A stretch of 64,000 nucleotides of DNA from Rhynchonema sp. JSB1_4 (taxonomy: Eukaryota; Nematoda; Chromadorea; Monhysterida; Xyalidae): NCBI GenBank assembly GCA_030248065.1, contig JASAMV010001158.1:1-64000 (forward strand), in the 5' to 3' direction. Both the position numbers and the translations under genes were made by a program. Below, piece after piece: positions 43,301-57,517 of the stretch. The notes under the pieces were generated by a model. That model worked only from the letters and a program-made list of their open reading frames with translations. It had not been told where the DNA came from and searched no databases. Each line of letters starts with the position of its first letter. Position 1 is the first letter of the stretch.

Positions 43301-46252
43301 TAAACATGGAGTTGTATCACACGAGGTGATGGAACCGGATCGGACCTTTCTTGGTCACGTGAGACCTGAACGGACATTTTCAGGACATTTTGTTTTGAGA
43401 TGGGGACGTCACCAGTTCTGATCAGCATAAAGATGTTTGTCAGATGATGACCGGGAACAATTCTACATACGCCGGTTGACAGCTAACCTACATAAGCAGC
43501 CAGTATTCTCAAAGCAACCTTCGAAAATCACGTGACCAAGCCAGATTCGAACCGATACGATCCGATCACCAAGTTTGATGCCAACCGTGATGTTTGTTTT
43601 GAGAAGCCCGCTAAATAGGCAAAGATTATGCAGGAGCACTCGCACGCAAGTCTTGCGGGACACACGCACACGCACAAACAGTCATGCCCGAAAACTCACG
43701 GCACGGTCCCGGACAATCCAGTTACTGTTTGTATACCACCGCACTGATTCCCATTTTTGACAATAGTTTCTGGAGAACTTCTTTTACGGGCGTTCTCTGA
43801 GTCACAAAACGCAAAACGGTTTTTTGGGTTGCAGTCTGCAGAGACAATATGGATCAAGCAACGTATCCGAAAAAAATCCCAAAACTTTTGTTGGAGTGTA
43901 GCATTCGTGCATTACCCCGAATACGAAAACCATTCAGGGTCCCTGAAACCGAACCAGACCAATTCAGGACCGAACCGCGAGCTACGGAAAATTTAACGAA
44001 GCAAAAGATATACATACATATGTGTCCTGATTTCTGGCGCTTTCTTTCCACCCAATTTCTCTCCTTAACAATTTAGCGTCGTCAAATAGTGCCAAAACAC
44101 AAAACGAGAGACGAATCTACGAATCTAAGAAATAATAATGGAATGTGACTTTCAAATCGTCAACTAAGCCATAGCTACAGTAGGTAAGCAGATGTGCACA
44201 TAAGCTGAGAAATAGTGCCCAAAAAGCTAATTATATTTAAAATGCTCAAAATTTAATGCTATACACTATATTTACTAATCGTAAAAAATAAATATCAAAA
44301 AAAACTGTGGTGCTTGGACCGCACGGCAAAACCACTGCACTTTGTCTACGTAAAGCGTTCAGCTGGTGTGCTCTGTTTTGAAGCTTGCAAAAACACGAGG
44401 ACTCGACAATTATATTGGGAGGGAAATAAAATGATAACTTAACAATAAGAATGTATACAGGCGGCCAGAGAAATTTTCACAAGTAATATTATTAGCCGTT
44501 TCTCAGCATTATCTTCCGAAAATAGTATTCAAGCTGCCGAAATAAAACTGTGTAGCGACTCTTTGTTGAAGCGGCTGTGTTGCCTACATGGTATAACTCG
44601 AAAACATACCGAAGAACAACGTGGGTTCTGATAAAACGTCTTTTAACCTCAATTATTATTTATCATCAACCATACTTGAAACATCACCCAAGCCAGCCAC
44701 TCACCAGTAGCACTCCGGTGACCGCGCGCAGTTGTGACCTGATGCTACGTGCATGCGCCCGTGCGTACAAGTAGAGTTTGGTGTAGAGAAACACCATCAC
44801 TGCCGCCGGTAGAAAGAAACTCAGCATTGATGATATAACGGCGTACGTGAAGGACAGATCCATCACACACGTGACTGGTTTGACCACCACTGATGTTTCA
44901 TTCAGTGGTAGTAATGAATGTATAGTCGACGTTGATGTACCGCTGGCAGGCAAGGCAAGTTTATCACCGCCTTGTAACAGTTGCACCACGATTTGCACCA
45001 TGCCCAGGGCGGCTGACAGGATCCACACGACGACAATGATGTAGCACGTTCGTCGGTGGTTCATGTACTGAAAGCAAGAGATTAGGCGTGAGGATGATTT
45101 TCTCTACTTTTTTATTTCTGAATTGAATTGGTGTGGACACCGGATCACTTTGTGTGTGCCGATAGGCATGATAACAAAAGTGAGATCGTTTTTTGTTTCA
45201 TGTGTTTTCTAACGTGGAGGACGAAATGTATTCAATGTCATCTGACATACTGACGATGACCTGATGCACCAACGGGTTTAACAGTGCAAAACATCGATGT
45301 CTTACTATGTACTACCTTATCCAAACACCTCTCAGTCCCGCAATATGACGTGGTATGTGTATGTAAAGGTGTGTGAGACACTGCATGAATTTCGCAATAT
45401 TCAATACCACCATCATACAATTCGACTTCAAGCTTGAAGCCTGACGAGGGAAAAACCGCGTCGCCCCACGATTGGTTTGGCTTCATGCACCGACCTGAAT
45501 GTATTGCATTGGATTACTGATATGCCAATATCTGTCAAGTGAGATGGCGCACAGGTTCAATATCGACGCCGTACAACAGGTGATGTCGAATGATATCCAC
45601 AGTTTGCAGTAGACCTGTGATGATGTTTCAATGGGGGTAATTTCAGCAGATATGTACATATATTTGTTTTAGCTGCTGAGAGCATGTCTGGAGAAATATG
45701 TTTGATGAGTCATTTCCGCTCATGGCTGCTGCAGAATGCCTACACTCAGCTTCATACCTGGGACACACGCCGTCAAATCAGGCGTCTACGGAATACTCCA
45801 AATGGAAGATATATACAGTTTTACCGTCCACTTTATCTATATGATTGGGACCCACCATTTCCTGTCATTGTGCAGATTATTCATAGTGTAGAGTGGCAAT
45901 TATACCTATACCTATATCTAAGTATATGTGCTCTCACGACAAAGAGGGTCCACTGATTTTTATGACACAGATCAACTAGTACATACAAACAACGACGCCT
46001 CGCCCCCGTTACACCAACATTTCCGAATATCCACTCTCCCCTGATGTCGTTGACGGCTGCGAAGAACATCACCAGCACGGACACACCAATGTCCGAAACG
46101 GCGAGTGACAGCAGGAACAGATTCTCTGATTGTTTCCTGAGTCGACGATCCCAGAGAATGGCCACACAGACCATCGTGTTGCCGGCCAGTGCCAGCAGGA
46201 TTAGCACACTGAACAACGGACCCAGCAGTGCCGCCACAACGTACGCGTTCAT
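40378..46252 (-). CDS. D1-like dopamine receptor (aminergic class A GPCR), five exons
   Basis: Exons (complement) are 46019-46252, 45495-45614, 44705-45067, 41247-41618 and 40378-40996. All junctions keep frame, giving about 569 residues. TM1 has AGNTMV and TM2 has SLAVSD with Asp2.50. TM3 has [20 protein letters not shown] with the amine-binding Asp3.32, then DRY. TM5 has [13 protein letters not shown] with three serines at the catechol-binding positions. TM6 has CWLPFF and TM7 has [19 protein letters not shown]. Helix 8 is [10 protein letters not shown], completed across the last splice, followed by a CACC cluster suitable for palmitoylation. The tail is His/Gln-rich and ends with an acidic Ser run (SSDSDSDS). 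The serines and the FDI...SILNLCAIS block fit invertebrate D1-like receptors, which raise cAMP through Gs; octopamine or another aminergic receptor is the alternative. The first exon leaves only about 10 residues before TM1, so an upstream exon may exist. Confidence 0.88.
42907..43270. mobile_element. family A inverted-repeat element in a GPCR intron
   Basis: 364 bp, diverged from the others: GTAGTCCATCCAAATGCTCA on the left, GGGCTCGTAATTGGACTATA on the right. It lies in the long receptor intron 41619-44704 and shows that the family is not confined to the DOCK locus. Confidence 0.65.
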
Positions 46253-46254
46253 GC

Positions 46255-46264
46255 TGATGTTTCA
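46255..46264. promoter_or_regulatory. TGATGTTTCA decamer adjacent to the GPCR start codon
   Basis: This copy of the over-represented decamer ends two bases before the ATG of the receptor's first recognised exon (46252-46250 on the minus strand). Any regulatory role is inference. It is listed because of its position and the enrichment of the word in this window. Confidence 0.3.
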
Positions 46265-49200
46265 CGCGCGTGATGGGTGACCGACACTGATGCTGACACT
46301 GCCGCATGACGTAATGGCAATAGTGATAGAGTTCGTGGCATTATGTGATTGTTGCTGTATTTAGTTTTTTTGTTGTTCATGTGTATTTTATCTGGAAAAG
46401 AAACTTGATAAACATGGTAGTTTGGACGAGTTTAGTCTATTGAAACGAAGCGTATCGGTTTGAAACTTCAGTTAAGCACTGTGGTAATTCATCGGACGTA
46501 GATTTTCGTACACATGCTCATGTTTCACCAAATGGACATCGAGTACCGAACAACATAAAAATTGATTACCGAATACGTGATGGTTAGCAAATCAGCAAAA
46601 CGTGCGTTAATTAGCTCAATGGAATTACCCATGAGCAACACTTGGGTGCATACATACATATAAGTACGCGGAGAATTGCGAACTGTGTTGATTAGGTAGT
46701 AGAACATGCTCGGGTAGAAGACACGTAAACTTCGTTGCGCAAAGACAGACCCCATTCAGGAGCAAGGGTGGGTTTTGACTTTGAGTTATTGGCCTGACGT
46801 CATCTGACTTCAAGGGGACGTCAATTCAGGATCAAGGTAATCAGTGCTATTTATATGACTCGGCCTGGCACCATGTTTGACAGCTGGACAATCAGCACCG
46901 GGAGAGCTGCAAATTTCATCGCTTGCTCATACGCACGGAACTAATCTGATTTCATAAACTGCTACGGACAGGCAGCCTATACAAATGCTCGTGAAAATAT
47001 GAGACAAAACAACCTATAAGTGACACTTGTTTGAAAAAAGAAAATATACTTGATAACTACAGACACACATTTGTGTGCGTGCACAATGAGACAAAAATGG
47101 TAATAAAAACGCAGCACGGGAATGTACTCGGTCGCGCTTGGCAAAGTAGTGAAAATTACGGATACAGTATACGTATGTACATACATATAGGTCTTCAAAC
47201 TGAACTTTCTCGCTGTAACACTATCGGGTTTTATTAATTATGAATCAGGCAGGGTGCCTGACAGCAGAGATAACGCATTTGGCAAACTTGCCTGGACGAA
47301 GGGACTTCTGCACCGCTCCTGTCATCGCAAGTTGCGGCGATGCACCAGCAGAGGGCTAGAGAGGTGTTTTTATTCGATAGCAATAGCCGGAAACGAGACA
47401 TGATTATACATGCCAGGCTAAAGTGCCACCTTCACGCTACACTTTAGGGAGACCCGTTGCTTTGCCACTGCACAAGCTGAACCGTTCCGAGGTATACATG
47501 CATTAGGTACATGTAGCTCAATAGAATACTAAGTTATCGCGAGTTTGGAAATGCAAGGACTGTCGTCACTTCAGTTGCACGTGTGAAGGTACGGGGATAG
47601 GGAAACACGTGGGTTTATATGTTTTTTGTTTCGCAAACTCAGATCCGTGTTCAGAGGGCTGGCTCATGTCACAACCAGCCATACCAATTGAACGATTTCG
47701 TTAATGGGTACACAGGATAGTTGTGGCACCGAATAAGCTCGGGTACCCAGAAAGTGTGATGTCAGAATTACCTATACAGGGGGCGGACGCGGGTGCAATT
47801 TTCCATTCAGCCGCGCATACAGGAGTGCACGCTCGCATGAGCAAGAGAAAAAGAGCCGAATTTCCGTCACTTATACATGTGTCTAACCTCTTTTCTTCGT
47901 TTCTTTTCTTTCTTTCTTTCTTCTTCAACTGAAACAAAGTACCCGCTTTGCATTACCCATAGGTAGGGTCTGTCCTTTCTGGCGCGAAACACAGCCCCGT
48001 ACCTATAATATACATACAGCAATGCGTGTGCACGGGTGCGTTTTGTAACGAAGCCACTTCATGACAAAACGAGGTCACATGTGATCCTGTTCATGAATAA
48101 CGGTATTGCGCGAAACCTGAGAGAATAAACTACTTTTAGTTGAATAGATCTGCGTCAGCTGACAAATTCTTGAACTCATTTGAAACACACATGATCTGTG
48201 TGACAAGTTTTGACTCAGTTTCTGAGACAACTGAATCGCGAAGGAAAATTGTTGTACACCAACTACATATGTATAACTACCTGATAACCTATTTATGGGA
48301 CATGATCAAAATATTTGTGTGGGAGCAACACAAATGAACCAAATTGAAACCGCAAGCAAATGCGCCATAACGACATAAAGCAAACATAAGTGAATGGCTG
48401 ACGCAAACAAATCGGCCTCATTTAACGTCGAGTAACCTTCGCATTCCCGGCATGAACCACCGAAATCGACGCGAAAGCACAAATGACGTTATGAGAGCGC
48501 AATGACACATTGAAAGCCAGCCGTTATGGGCGGAAAACATAATAGTGGTGTTTTTATGATAAACCAGCGGAGTGAGCGCACGAGCCTTTTTGTTTCAGCG
48601 CACCGCAAACCACTATGAGAGAGTGGCCCATATGCGCGTAAGTACGGTTGGAAAGTTAGATGCTCGGTTTGGTTGTATGTGACTGCCATGATGTCCATGC
48701 GCACCACACTCTATCGCTTGGCCTCTCTCCCACTCTCTCACTGGTACAAATACAAAATGTACGCTGGATGCTTGATTCTATTTTTAGCATATCCCACGCA
48801 CACACCAAGCCCGGCAGCAACCATAGATGAGCGAAAAATGATTTATATTCCCTCAAGTTGAGCTGCCCGGGACAGAGAACTGTCTGGAACGGTTCAGAAC
48901 CTGAACCCCTAGTCCGGGACCGGATTAGCGGATGCCATTGGAGCCAAAACGTATGTATGTATATACATATAGAATGTATGACGTTTGGGTATAACGTAAG
49001 GTTTTTACGTCAAGTCAGGCGCAAGCAAAAGCGATAGACATATCGCTCAGTTGAGTTCATGCGCGCGCAGGAAAGTTGCGATCATCGTGGTCACAAATTG
49101 TGCGTCCGTCTCAAAGTCTAGACCACAATTGCCCGGGCTTACCGCTCTATTGTGGCATCGAGGCACACTTTTTGCGAAGGTGTACGGCGGGTGAAGAGCG

Positions 49201-50291
49201 GTACTATGTATAGCTGAATAATTTGAGAACTACGGTTTGTGAGGTTTGAGGGCATAAAACATACCTGCCCATCATGCCTGAAAAAGCAACCTTTGTTTGA
49301 AGACAATGCTCGAACGATCGCACCCCTAACAAGCGTTAAGATTGTTCTTGTCATTTTATCTCCGCTCTTATATCTATACCTCGATATACGCTTAAGTGGG
49401 CTGGGCTCAGTTTGAGGTGCACAACAAAAACAGTAACAACGGTCGGACCCCGCCCCATTCCGTGAGACCAGTTTCGTTGGACGGTTTTGGGCTCCTTAGA
49501 GACCAATATAGTGGTCGACGGTGCGCTAACCAGCCAACGTACATAATACAGACATACATACAGTCCAGCATCTTTGTAGTGGCGTGATCGGGGGACCAGC
49601 ATCGTCGTTCACTATAAAGAATAACCACTATATGAAAAGCAGAATCGTCAGGGCGCATGAAGGTGGGAACGAAATTGTGGGGCACTATGAGAACGTTTTT
49701 CCATGTGGAGGGTCATTACAAAGGGCATCTACGGTACCTCATGGTAGAAGACGCGGCTAGACGCCCAATTTACGTCAATGTCGCCTAGCCGTTTCGAAGT
49801 TTGTTGCAATGCAATATATGTATTCCCAATTGATGTAAAAATGTTTGTGTGCCGCGCTTTGTTTACCACATGGAAAATAGGAACGGCTGCTTCTGTGACG
49901 CGCTTTGCTTGCAGCCAGGCGGAAGTTTGTTTCGCTTTTTATTATTAAAAATCGCTCGTACCCGCGCTCTTGTGTGCTCTGGTTTTCGGTCAAAGCGTCA
50001 CACGCACGACTTGTGTGACTTGGTGGGTGAGTGAACATGGACTTGGATGTCTGAGAAGTGCGCTGAAACAATGTGCTGAAACTGTTGTGACCTGCTTGAT
50101 ACAGGGTCGTTAAACCTAAGGTCAAGTCACTTTCCAGAAAATTCAAGAGTGGTACACCTGGTAAAAACGGGAAATAAACTGCGGACAAAAAAAGTGTGGC
50201 TGTAGGGGTTCATTTTGTACAAACAGGTCAGAATACAGTTATAAGATATGAAACTTGTCGACCGTTTACCACACAGATTCGTATCTAATTA

Positions 50292-50346
50292 TCATGACCA
50301 CAAACCACGTCCACAAGGCAATGGGATATTGCAAACATTTTCTGTC
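50292..50346. repeat. short dispersed repeat, partner of 2819-2876
   Basis: It contains CACAAACCACGTCCACAAGG and GGATATTGCAAACATT, matching the copy in the DOCK tail intron with few changes. Confidence 0.6.
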
Positions 50347-51374
50347 AGAATGGAAATGGTATACACTGTACGACTTAGTCGATTATCTTGAACCTCGGTA
50401 CACTAATTCACTATACTTGAACATGACAAACAAATTAGCCACCCTGGAACAGCGCTCGCTCAGACCGCGTGGTTAGGGCTGAATGGGTCATTCTGTGCGC
50501 AGTGGAGCAAACACTAAACTGACGCAGGCGAGCAAGCAAGTTGGACAGAAATAGAAAAAAACGAAACACGTTGGGTTTGCTTGACGACAAACAAGACGTG
50601 AGTGAAAGCTAAACACAAAAAACAGTTCGACCGGGCAGCGTCTAGTTTCCTAGAGACCACCCCGGTTGGACAAAAAAACGTGCGCGCGCATGTTCAAGCC
50701 AACTTGGTAACAAATCAAAGTTTGTGAGTTTGTCTGTCACTTGTCCAAAGGACACCTGCTTGCTGAGGGCTCTTGTTTGCCACGCATACTGTCGGAAAGC
50801 CCTCGTGAATTCCTAAAAATGGATAGGACACTCAAGCCAGGCAGGATACCAGGAAATACTAGAATTTACGACTTTTCTCAACGGACACAAATTAGAAAGA
50901 ATGTGACTCAAAAACCTAATATAGAACAGGAGAGCGCTCGTTGCTGGCAACAGAGAGCTGTCGCCAAAGGACTTGGAAATTTCCCGGTTACTCTCCGGGC
51001 CATGGGAAAAACCCAATCCAGGCTGCCCGCTTAAAGTAGTGGAGTGAGTGACTCACAGTGCGGTGGTCCAAGTCCCAGGTGTGACTAAAATGAGACGCAA
51101 AAAACCACCCGGAGGCCAATCGACGCGACTTGGATGGTTACTAAGAAAACGTAATCCAATACGTCGCCATGCAAATGAGAATATGCGATTTGCTCTATAA
51201 TGCGCGCCCTTGCTTGGCGTTGTTGTCCACCAACAGTCTGGAAACGAGATCCTGAAGCTTGTACTTGAGAACAGAGAGACAACAGACTGACAATGACTTT
51301 ATGCTTGTCGTGATAAGTTTAACTTCGGCGCACCATTTCATCGCATTTAGTGAGTGATATTCATCGTGCTAAAC

Positions 51375-51762
51375 CAGTGGCGGATCCAGCTTTTGGCCAA
51401 AGGAGGGACCAAATCCAAAAAGTCGTTTTTATCCAGTGCTTGTTCCATTTTTGAAAAGTCATTTTTATTCAGTGCTTATTTAGAATTTTGCGCTACACAT
51501 CAAATATTAGACAAAATGTGACAATGCGCGCGACGAGCGCGAAATTTTGCCACTTTTTGCGCGCGTGACAGTCAAATTTCACTGAAAATGCGTGTATCTG
51601 ACGCGCGAAGCGCGCGATTTTTGGACTTTTGAAGTGTATCAGAGTAAAAATCCTGCGATTTAGGGGTCCTTTTCCTTCTTTCTTCCGAAACGGTGCCTCC
51701 CCTTCAGGGGCCAAATGGACCAAAGGGGGCATGGCCCCTGTGGCCCCCTGGATCCGCCCTTG
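51375..51762. mobile_element. hAT-type non-autonomous element with perfect 8-bp target duplication
   Basis: 388 bp with classic hAT termini CAGTGGCGGATCCAG and CTGGATCCGCCCTTG. TGCTAAAC flanks both ends (51367-51374 and 51763-51770). The inner word GCGCGAAGCGCGCGATTTTT also occurs in other elements of the window (for example near 29955). No transposase is encoded. Confidence 0.85.
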
Positions 51763-51770
51763 TGCTAAAC

Positions 51771-54700
51771 AATAACTGGTAGAATAAAGAGCCGTGTGGA
51801 CGCACGTATGGAACGGAAATGGTTGTGCACATTAGCTAACGAGTGCCAAAAATGGCACGGAACAAAACTTTCGTGAACTCCCTGATAAGCACTGATTTTC
51901 CTTCATATCAATTCAAGTTTGATCAAGGTTATGGCGGAATTCTGCAACAAGGTATGTACAGTTCGTTTATCAACTGAATGCCTTTGAGAATCAAGACAAA
52001 CAAAGTACTAGCAGGATAACCCAAGATTTGCCAAGAGAAGGGAGTGTCTGTGGACAAAGTGTCCGTGCTCCCGAAAAAGTGCGCCGCACAAGCGAGGTAA
52101 CATGATATCCTTGCCGTGGTGGCCGGCTGCCCCTCACGTGCAGGAAAACGGCTAAGACTATTGTTGTCGATGCAACTGCCTGTGATTCCTTTGAAACGCA
52201 GCTTGGCTGGGTATCTGCTATGCGACATCGTGAGATACGACACGAGCAGCGCCACGCACACGACATGAGTTTGGAACTATGAGTCAGTTACGTTGACAAC
52301 ATTTGTATAAGCCGGGAAATGGACGTTGCTCAAACGCGCATTGTGTACGCAATGATGGTAATAAAAGAGATAAAGGAAAGAGAAAAGTTGGCACGGGTCC
52401 CAATGCGGTGTTCCGTTCAGATATAAAATTGATAACGAAAACGGTTTAGAGAAACATCAGGGGTCATAAACGAAATAAAATTGTTGGCCGTAAAAATAGT
52501 AAAAAAGAGTTTGGACAATTTGCATGGATTGCGCCAAAACAAAATTCCACTCAAATGCACGTATAAGGTGACTTCAAGCTGAAAGTGCCTGGCATGAGAA
52601 CCCGCGTGCTCGATGTACACATGTGAGCAGATATGTAAATGTACAGCAGACCACTTTACCCTCAGTCTATAAGCTAGGGTACCACCTGTTACAGCTGCTT
52701 GTGACCTCACAGCAGGGACGGACCTCCATATACGCATGTTTGAAAAAAGTCAACTCCTTTTTTCATGCCGACTCAAACACGATGGGCAAAAAAGTGCGTC
52801 CGGATTGAACTTTTATTCATTCAACACATGGGCGGTCAATTGCTCAGATACATGTACATGTACATAGCTCAGTCAAGTTGGGGATATCAGACAGTCTGCT
52901 GAGAGCGGCATCAGCCAGAACATTCAGTGGGGGAGGAGACATACAGTTTGGGATCAAAATCTCTCAGTGAAACATCAGTCAGCCAATACTAACACCAGTG
53001 CTCACGTGCGTGCAAGCGTATCCTGATGTTTCACAGCAAGATCTGTCAAAATCCAAGCTTTTTTCAAGACATTTCGGTTGCTAGTGTGCACCGTCTTGGA
53101 TTTGAAACAAAATTTCGAAAAGCCGTTAGCAAGGTTTAGTGACATAAAAAAATGCTAGAAATGGACATTTTTTCATGCTGCGCATGTTGAGTGCTTTTAA
53201 CTCTGTACCGGTTTAGCAGACCAAACGTAAATAATTGTGACAGGAGACTTTGAGCTGAAATTAATTCTTAATTTAGGCAAGCAGGACAGGATTTTTACGT
53301 GGATTTTTTGGTCTCGCGCTGACCTGTCAACTTTTGTATCAACAAATGTGCATTAATATCAGTAGGCCAACGCCAAATCTGTGGAATAATAAATTATTGA
53401 TACTATTCCGTCTGACCTGCAAATTCTTTTGAAGCGCGAAACTTTGTCAGTGACCCTCGCGTGAAAGCATGCGTGGGTGTGTGTGTGTGCTTCAAAACAC
53501 ATAGCTCGGGGGCGATGAAGTGACAACCAGAGAGAGGGGGAATGAGGGCATATAAAAACTTTTTAATATTTGTTTTCGTGAGCGCGCCTTGTCCGCCGGT
53601 CATGACAAAATACATGACACAAACACACGTGCACATGCCACAACTTTAATTGCGTGTCCGGCTTATGAAGCACGTGGTGTAGGTATATGTACTGTGTACT
53701 GACACGTTCTGTTATCCAGTATTATGTACAGTTTCTTGGGGCCCATCCTTTCGACTAAGCTCATGATTACCCACAAATAATAAAAAAACCTTAACATTCT
53801 TGGTATGTAACTGCAAGTTTCTCGCGTTGAGGCGCGTGGGTGCACGGCCGAGGCCGGCCATTCATTCCTGTTATCACACGTCTGCCATGTTTGATTAAAA
53901 TAACCTATGTATATGTATGTATGTCAGTTGCAGTTTGTGTGCCAACTTTTCCTCACGCGACACGAAAACTTCGGTTATTGAACGAACAAACAGGAAATAT
54001 TCGTTTCCGTGTGCCTGGTAAAATAATCAAAACACAGTCGATTGTCTTTATATATATAGTGGGGGGCATGATCTGATCCAATTATACATACAATCGTAAC
54101 TATAAAACTGTCCAACCGAAAGAAGTTACATATGCAGTTGGGGACCACCACCGAAGTCAAAAATATAGCACTACACTTTGCCATCAAACAAAATTATGGC
54201 TCTGATGCACACCCAAGAAGCTGCAAACTCCCCGTCCTGTTTGCACCGAAAGTGACACACTGACGCCCCTATCATTCCGATTCTATCAAACGTAAAGGTG
54301 TTAGTCCATTGTTGTTGTCATAACACCGATTACATGTCAAGGAAACCGGTCGATTCACTATCATCGAGGGTTGACTGTAACAGAGTGCACCCGCGCTTAC
54401 TTGAATCTTTGTGTATATTTGTCCATAATTTGTGTCTATTTCGGACTTGCGCTCACAACATAGCACAGTTATTTTCATGCACAAACAACAAAGCACTCTT
54501 CGTGCGATTTCGATCAAGAACGACCTATAGTTCTTCTGTGCAATGAAGTTTGGCTTGTTTGGTTCAGCTTTCCGTCTATGTTGAATATAATTGGGATGTG
54601 ACATTTTGTTCTGCAGTTTTATTTTCTCCAAACGCAGACGCGCCAAGGCTGATTAGACTAATAAGAGGCATAGGTCAAAACAAAATAAGTGGCGGTTGAC

Positions 54701-55161
54701 AATTATATCTGACGAAACTCAAAAAACGTCCAGGGATGGTCTCGAGAGTTGTTGTTCCATATGGAAAGTGATGAAGAATTACGTATAGTTGGACAGTCCT
54801 AAAATGAGAACACATGACTTTTACTGCTCGAAGTTAACCGAAATTGCAATCAGAGTTGCTGATGTAGCAACTTACAGTCACGGTTGCTTGACACTAAACA
54901 TTTGTTACACAATTTATTTCTAACAATAACAACAATCCCAACTTGAATTCAACGTGTGAAGAATAGTGCCAGTAACATTGTCAAAATAGACAAGCGCGGC
55001 ATCATGGGAGCTTGCTTGGCAAAGGCAAGTAATGGAAGCATCTGGCCGCGAACAGCATTTCAGAAATCATAAAATTTAAAATTAATTCCCGAAATCCGAA
55101 GCTTCTCGCGCACAAGCAAAACCTTCACAGTAGCATGAAATCCAAACTGACTTACACCAAC
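51771..55161. other. intergenic region, no gene seen
   Basis: Short frames only. Two TGATGTTTCA decamers face each other at 52968-52977 and 53024-53033. TA-rich microsatellite patches occur around 53890-53930 and 54040-54065. Confidence 0.4.
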
Positions 55162-55394
55162 ATAGGGTGATATTTTCGAAACGGTGTAAAGGTCAGGGTG
55201 TAAAGGTCGGTGGAAAGCTCGGTCGACAGCTCAGTGTGATAGACCTCGGTGTAAACTTGAAACATTCCACGTTAATAACAGGCAATGTTTCACGTTTACA
55301 CCGAGCTACGCCGACCGAGGTTTCGACCGAACTTTACACCGACCTTTACGCCCAACTTGACCCTTACACCGTTTCGAAAATTCCACCCATAGGC
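55162..55394. mobile_element. family F foldback element, intact copy
   Basis: A near-complete hairpin: ATTTTCGAAACGGTGTAAAG on the left is mirrored by TTACACCGTTTCGAAAAT on the right. Each arm is built from degenerate repeats of GGTGTAAAGGTCGG and AGCTCGGT words. Only about 30 bp form the loop. An interrupted copy is at 26590-27050. Confidence 0.75.
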
Positions 55395-57517
55395 GTGCTT
55401 CATGTTCTGCTGTAGCCGGGGGCAAATCATTGGTTCCTTCTTTCATGCAATGTAACTTGCAACATGCAAAGATAAACATGATGCACAAGCACAGTGTATA
55501 AGTAAATGTAACAAGGACTGAAGCCTTCCAAAAATGTAAATGTTAACTTTCAGTGACAGTACCGAACTATAAAAACAATGTGTTTCGCAGTGTTGACATG
55601 ACAAGCGCACGGGCTATCAGCTACATATAGACTGTAATCAATATAATCACCACGGGCGCCGGAATGAGTCTAATTTATTGTGAAAGTTGTTAGAGTTTGC
55701 ACGCTGTATGGATACAGTATGTGCGGTATGTGGCAGGTATGTACATATACAGTGCATCAGTGCCGGGCTAGCATCCTGCGGAAAGGTACATATTGGAGTA
55801 CATCGTTGGAACAGACCGGGACCTTTTTTGAAAAAAAAAATCGGTCGGCGAATTCCTTGTCCGGGCTTTATAATCATGAGGTTTGCTCAACCTACGATTG
55901 TATAGGTGTGTACATTCGCTACAGTACAGTCCTTGTGTTGCACATCGGCAGGCTTATCGCAGAACCCACTTAATTTTAAGTGCCCTGATTTTTTCCCTCC
56001 CACACAAAAATATCAACGTTACATACGTTGTCATACATATGTACATACATATATGTATTTCAGGTGAAACAGACTGCATGGGCTTCAACTTGTGTGACGG
56101 ACAAAACAGCGGGACAAAAACAGCGGCCACGCAAAAAGGACGTGTAATTAGGCAGGTTTAGGCCTAAGCCTCAGCCCCAGCCGAACACTGAGCCTAATCC
56201 CAAGCCTATGTAACTCAAGCCTAATTTCCAATTGCGCACTATAAAAAACGCAATTTTTTCTGCCGCTGTTTTTTACCGCTGTTTGGTCCGTATCCCTTTG
56301 AATTTCCGATGCGCTCACCGCCGGAACTCATCATGAACAAATTAAACTGAGTACCATAATCGCAAAGCAGCGTGAAACTCGCATATCGCTCTGTCTAATT
56401 ATGGGAATTAACATCAGTCGCACGTGATTGTGTGAAATAAAAGCACGTGGACAAACTTGAATGCATGTGCACTAGTTGAAACCAGTCTTCATCGCAAAAC
56501 GCCCTCGTTTTCTGGGGACTTACAGCTTTCAAAGCATCAGCTCAACAGACTTGCACTCCGCATCTTACCATCAATGGGCAACATACATACATACTTCTAG
56601 AACTGATAGGGTGCAGTACTAGTTCACATACTCAATCTCCCAAACTTTTTACAGGTACCAGTATTGCACCATGCTTAACATCACTGTAAGTAACCGCGGA
56701 GTGCCGCCACCACCTGTAAGGTGGGTGGGTATCGCAGAGTCAGGTCAGCGTCAAGATAAAAGACGCAGCCTGCAGGCAGTATAGGGTTGGTTTGAATGAC
56801 AGAAGTATAATTAGATTGGAACCCCGGTCTCTCCGGAAAAACTTTTCGCACAGACGCGCTATGGGCAGCACATGTACCCACTAGGTAGCAGCAGGTTTTT
56901 ATCGCGTTTTAGCCATCGCTGAGCCCGCTTGCCGGGGCCGTATGCTTGAAAGAAGCAGGCCTGGATGCGCGCTAGCACCGATTAAAGCACCCCATCCGTA
57001 CACATACCTATGTATGTACGCACATACTGTACGTTTTGGACGATACTGAACTTCGCAGGGCCATTGACGGAGGGTGCTTGTGCGTTTGTAAAAAAGTGCC
57101 CCCGTTAGGTTCGAGCAAGTATACATGCATACATTAGCACACCGTAAAGTACACAATGTTTCAGAATATTGACACCCCACACTTGACACGTCCATGCACC
57201 ATGCAACACATCACAACACAAACTTCACAACACCATGAGCAAATCTGGAGCCTACACGCTCGGCGCACTAACATTTTCGATGTTAAACTACCCGTACTAC
57301 ATAAACGAGCCTGAAATGTGTGAATGGGTTTATGAGAAGTCATCAGAGATTCTGGGAGCTTCATTAGTAGATCGTGACGCTTAAGCGTGGGCCGGGATAA
57401 TTGAACCTCTCATCACTAGAAGTTTCTAAGCTCCTTGACAGTCATAAATTTTGCCATGACGCGGTTTTTTTTAAAACATTTCGATTTGAAAATCTGCGTG
57501 GCCAAAGCATGTGACAC
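55395..57517. other. intergenic region, no gene seen
   Basis: Contains ACATACATATATGTA-type microsatellite (56030-56060) and a run of AAGCCT/GAGCCT words (56160-56225). No exon is supported. Confidence 0.4.

Larger units (their letters stand above)
46253..51374. other. intergenic region upstream of the GPCR
   Basis: No splice-supported exon is recognised. It holds CT-rich microsatellite (about 47903-47927), ATACATATGTA-type patches, the repeat copy at 50292-50346, and short frames without homology. TGATGTTTCA lies at 46255-46264, directly against the GPCR start codon. Confidence 0.45.
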
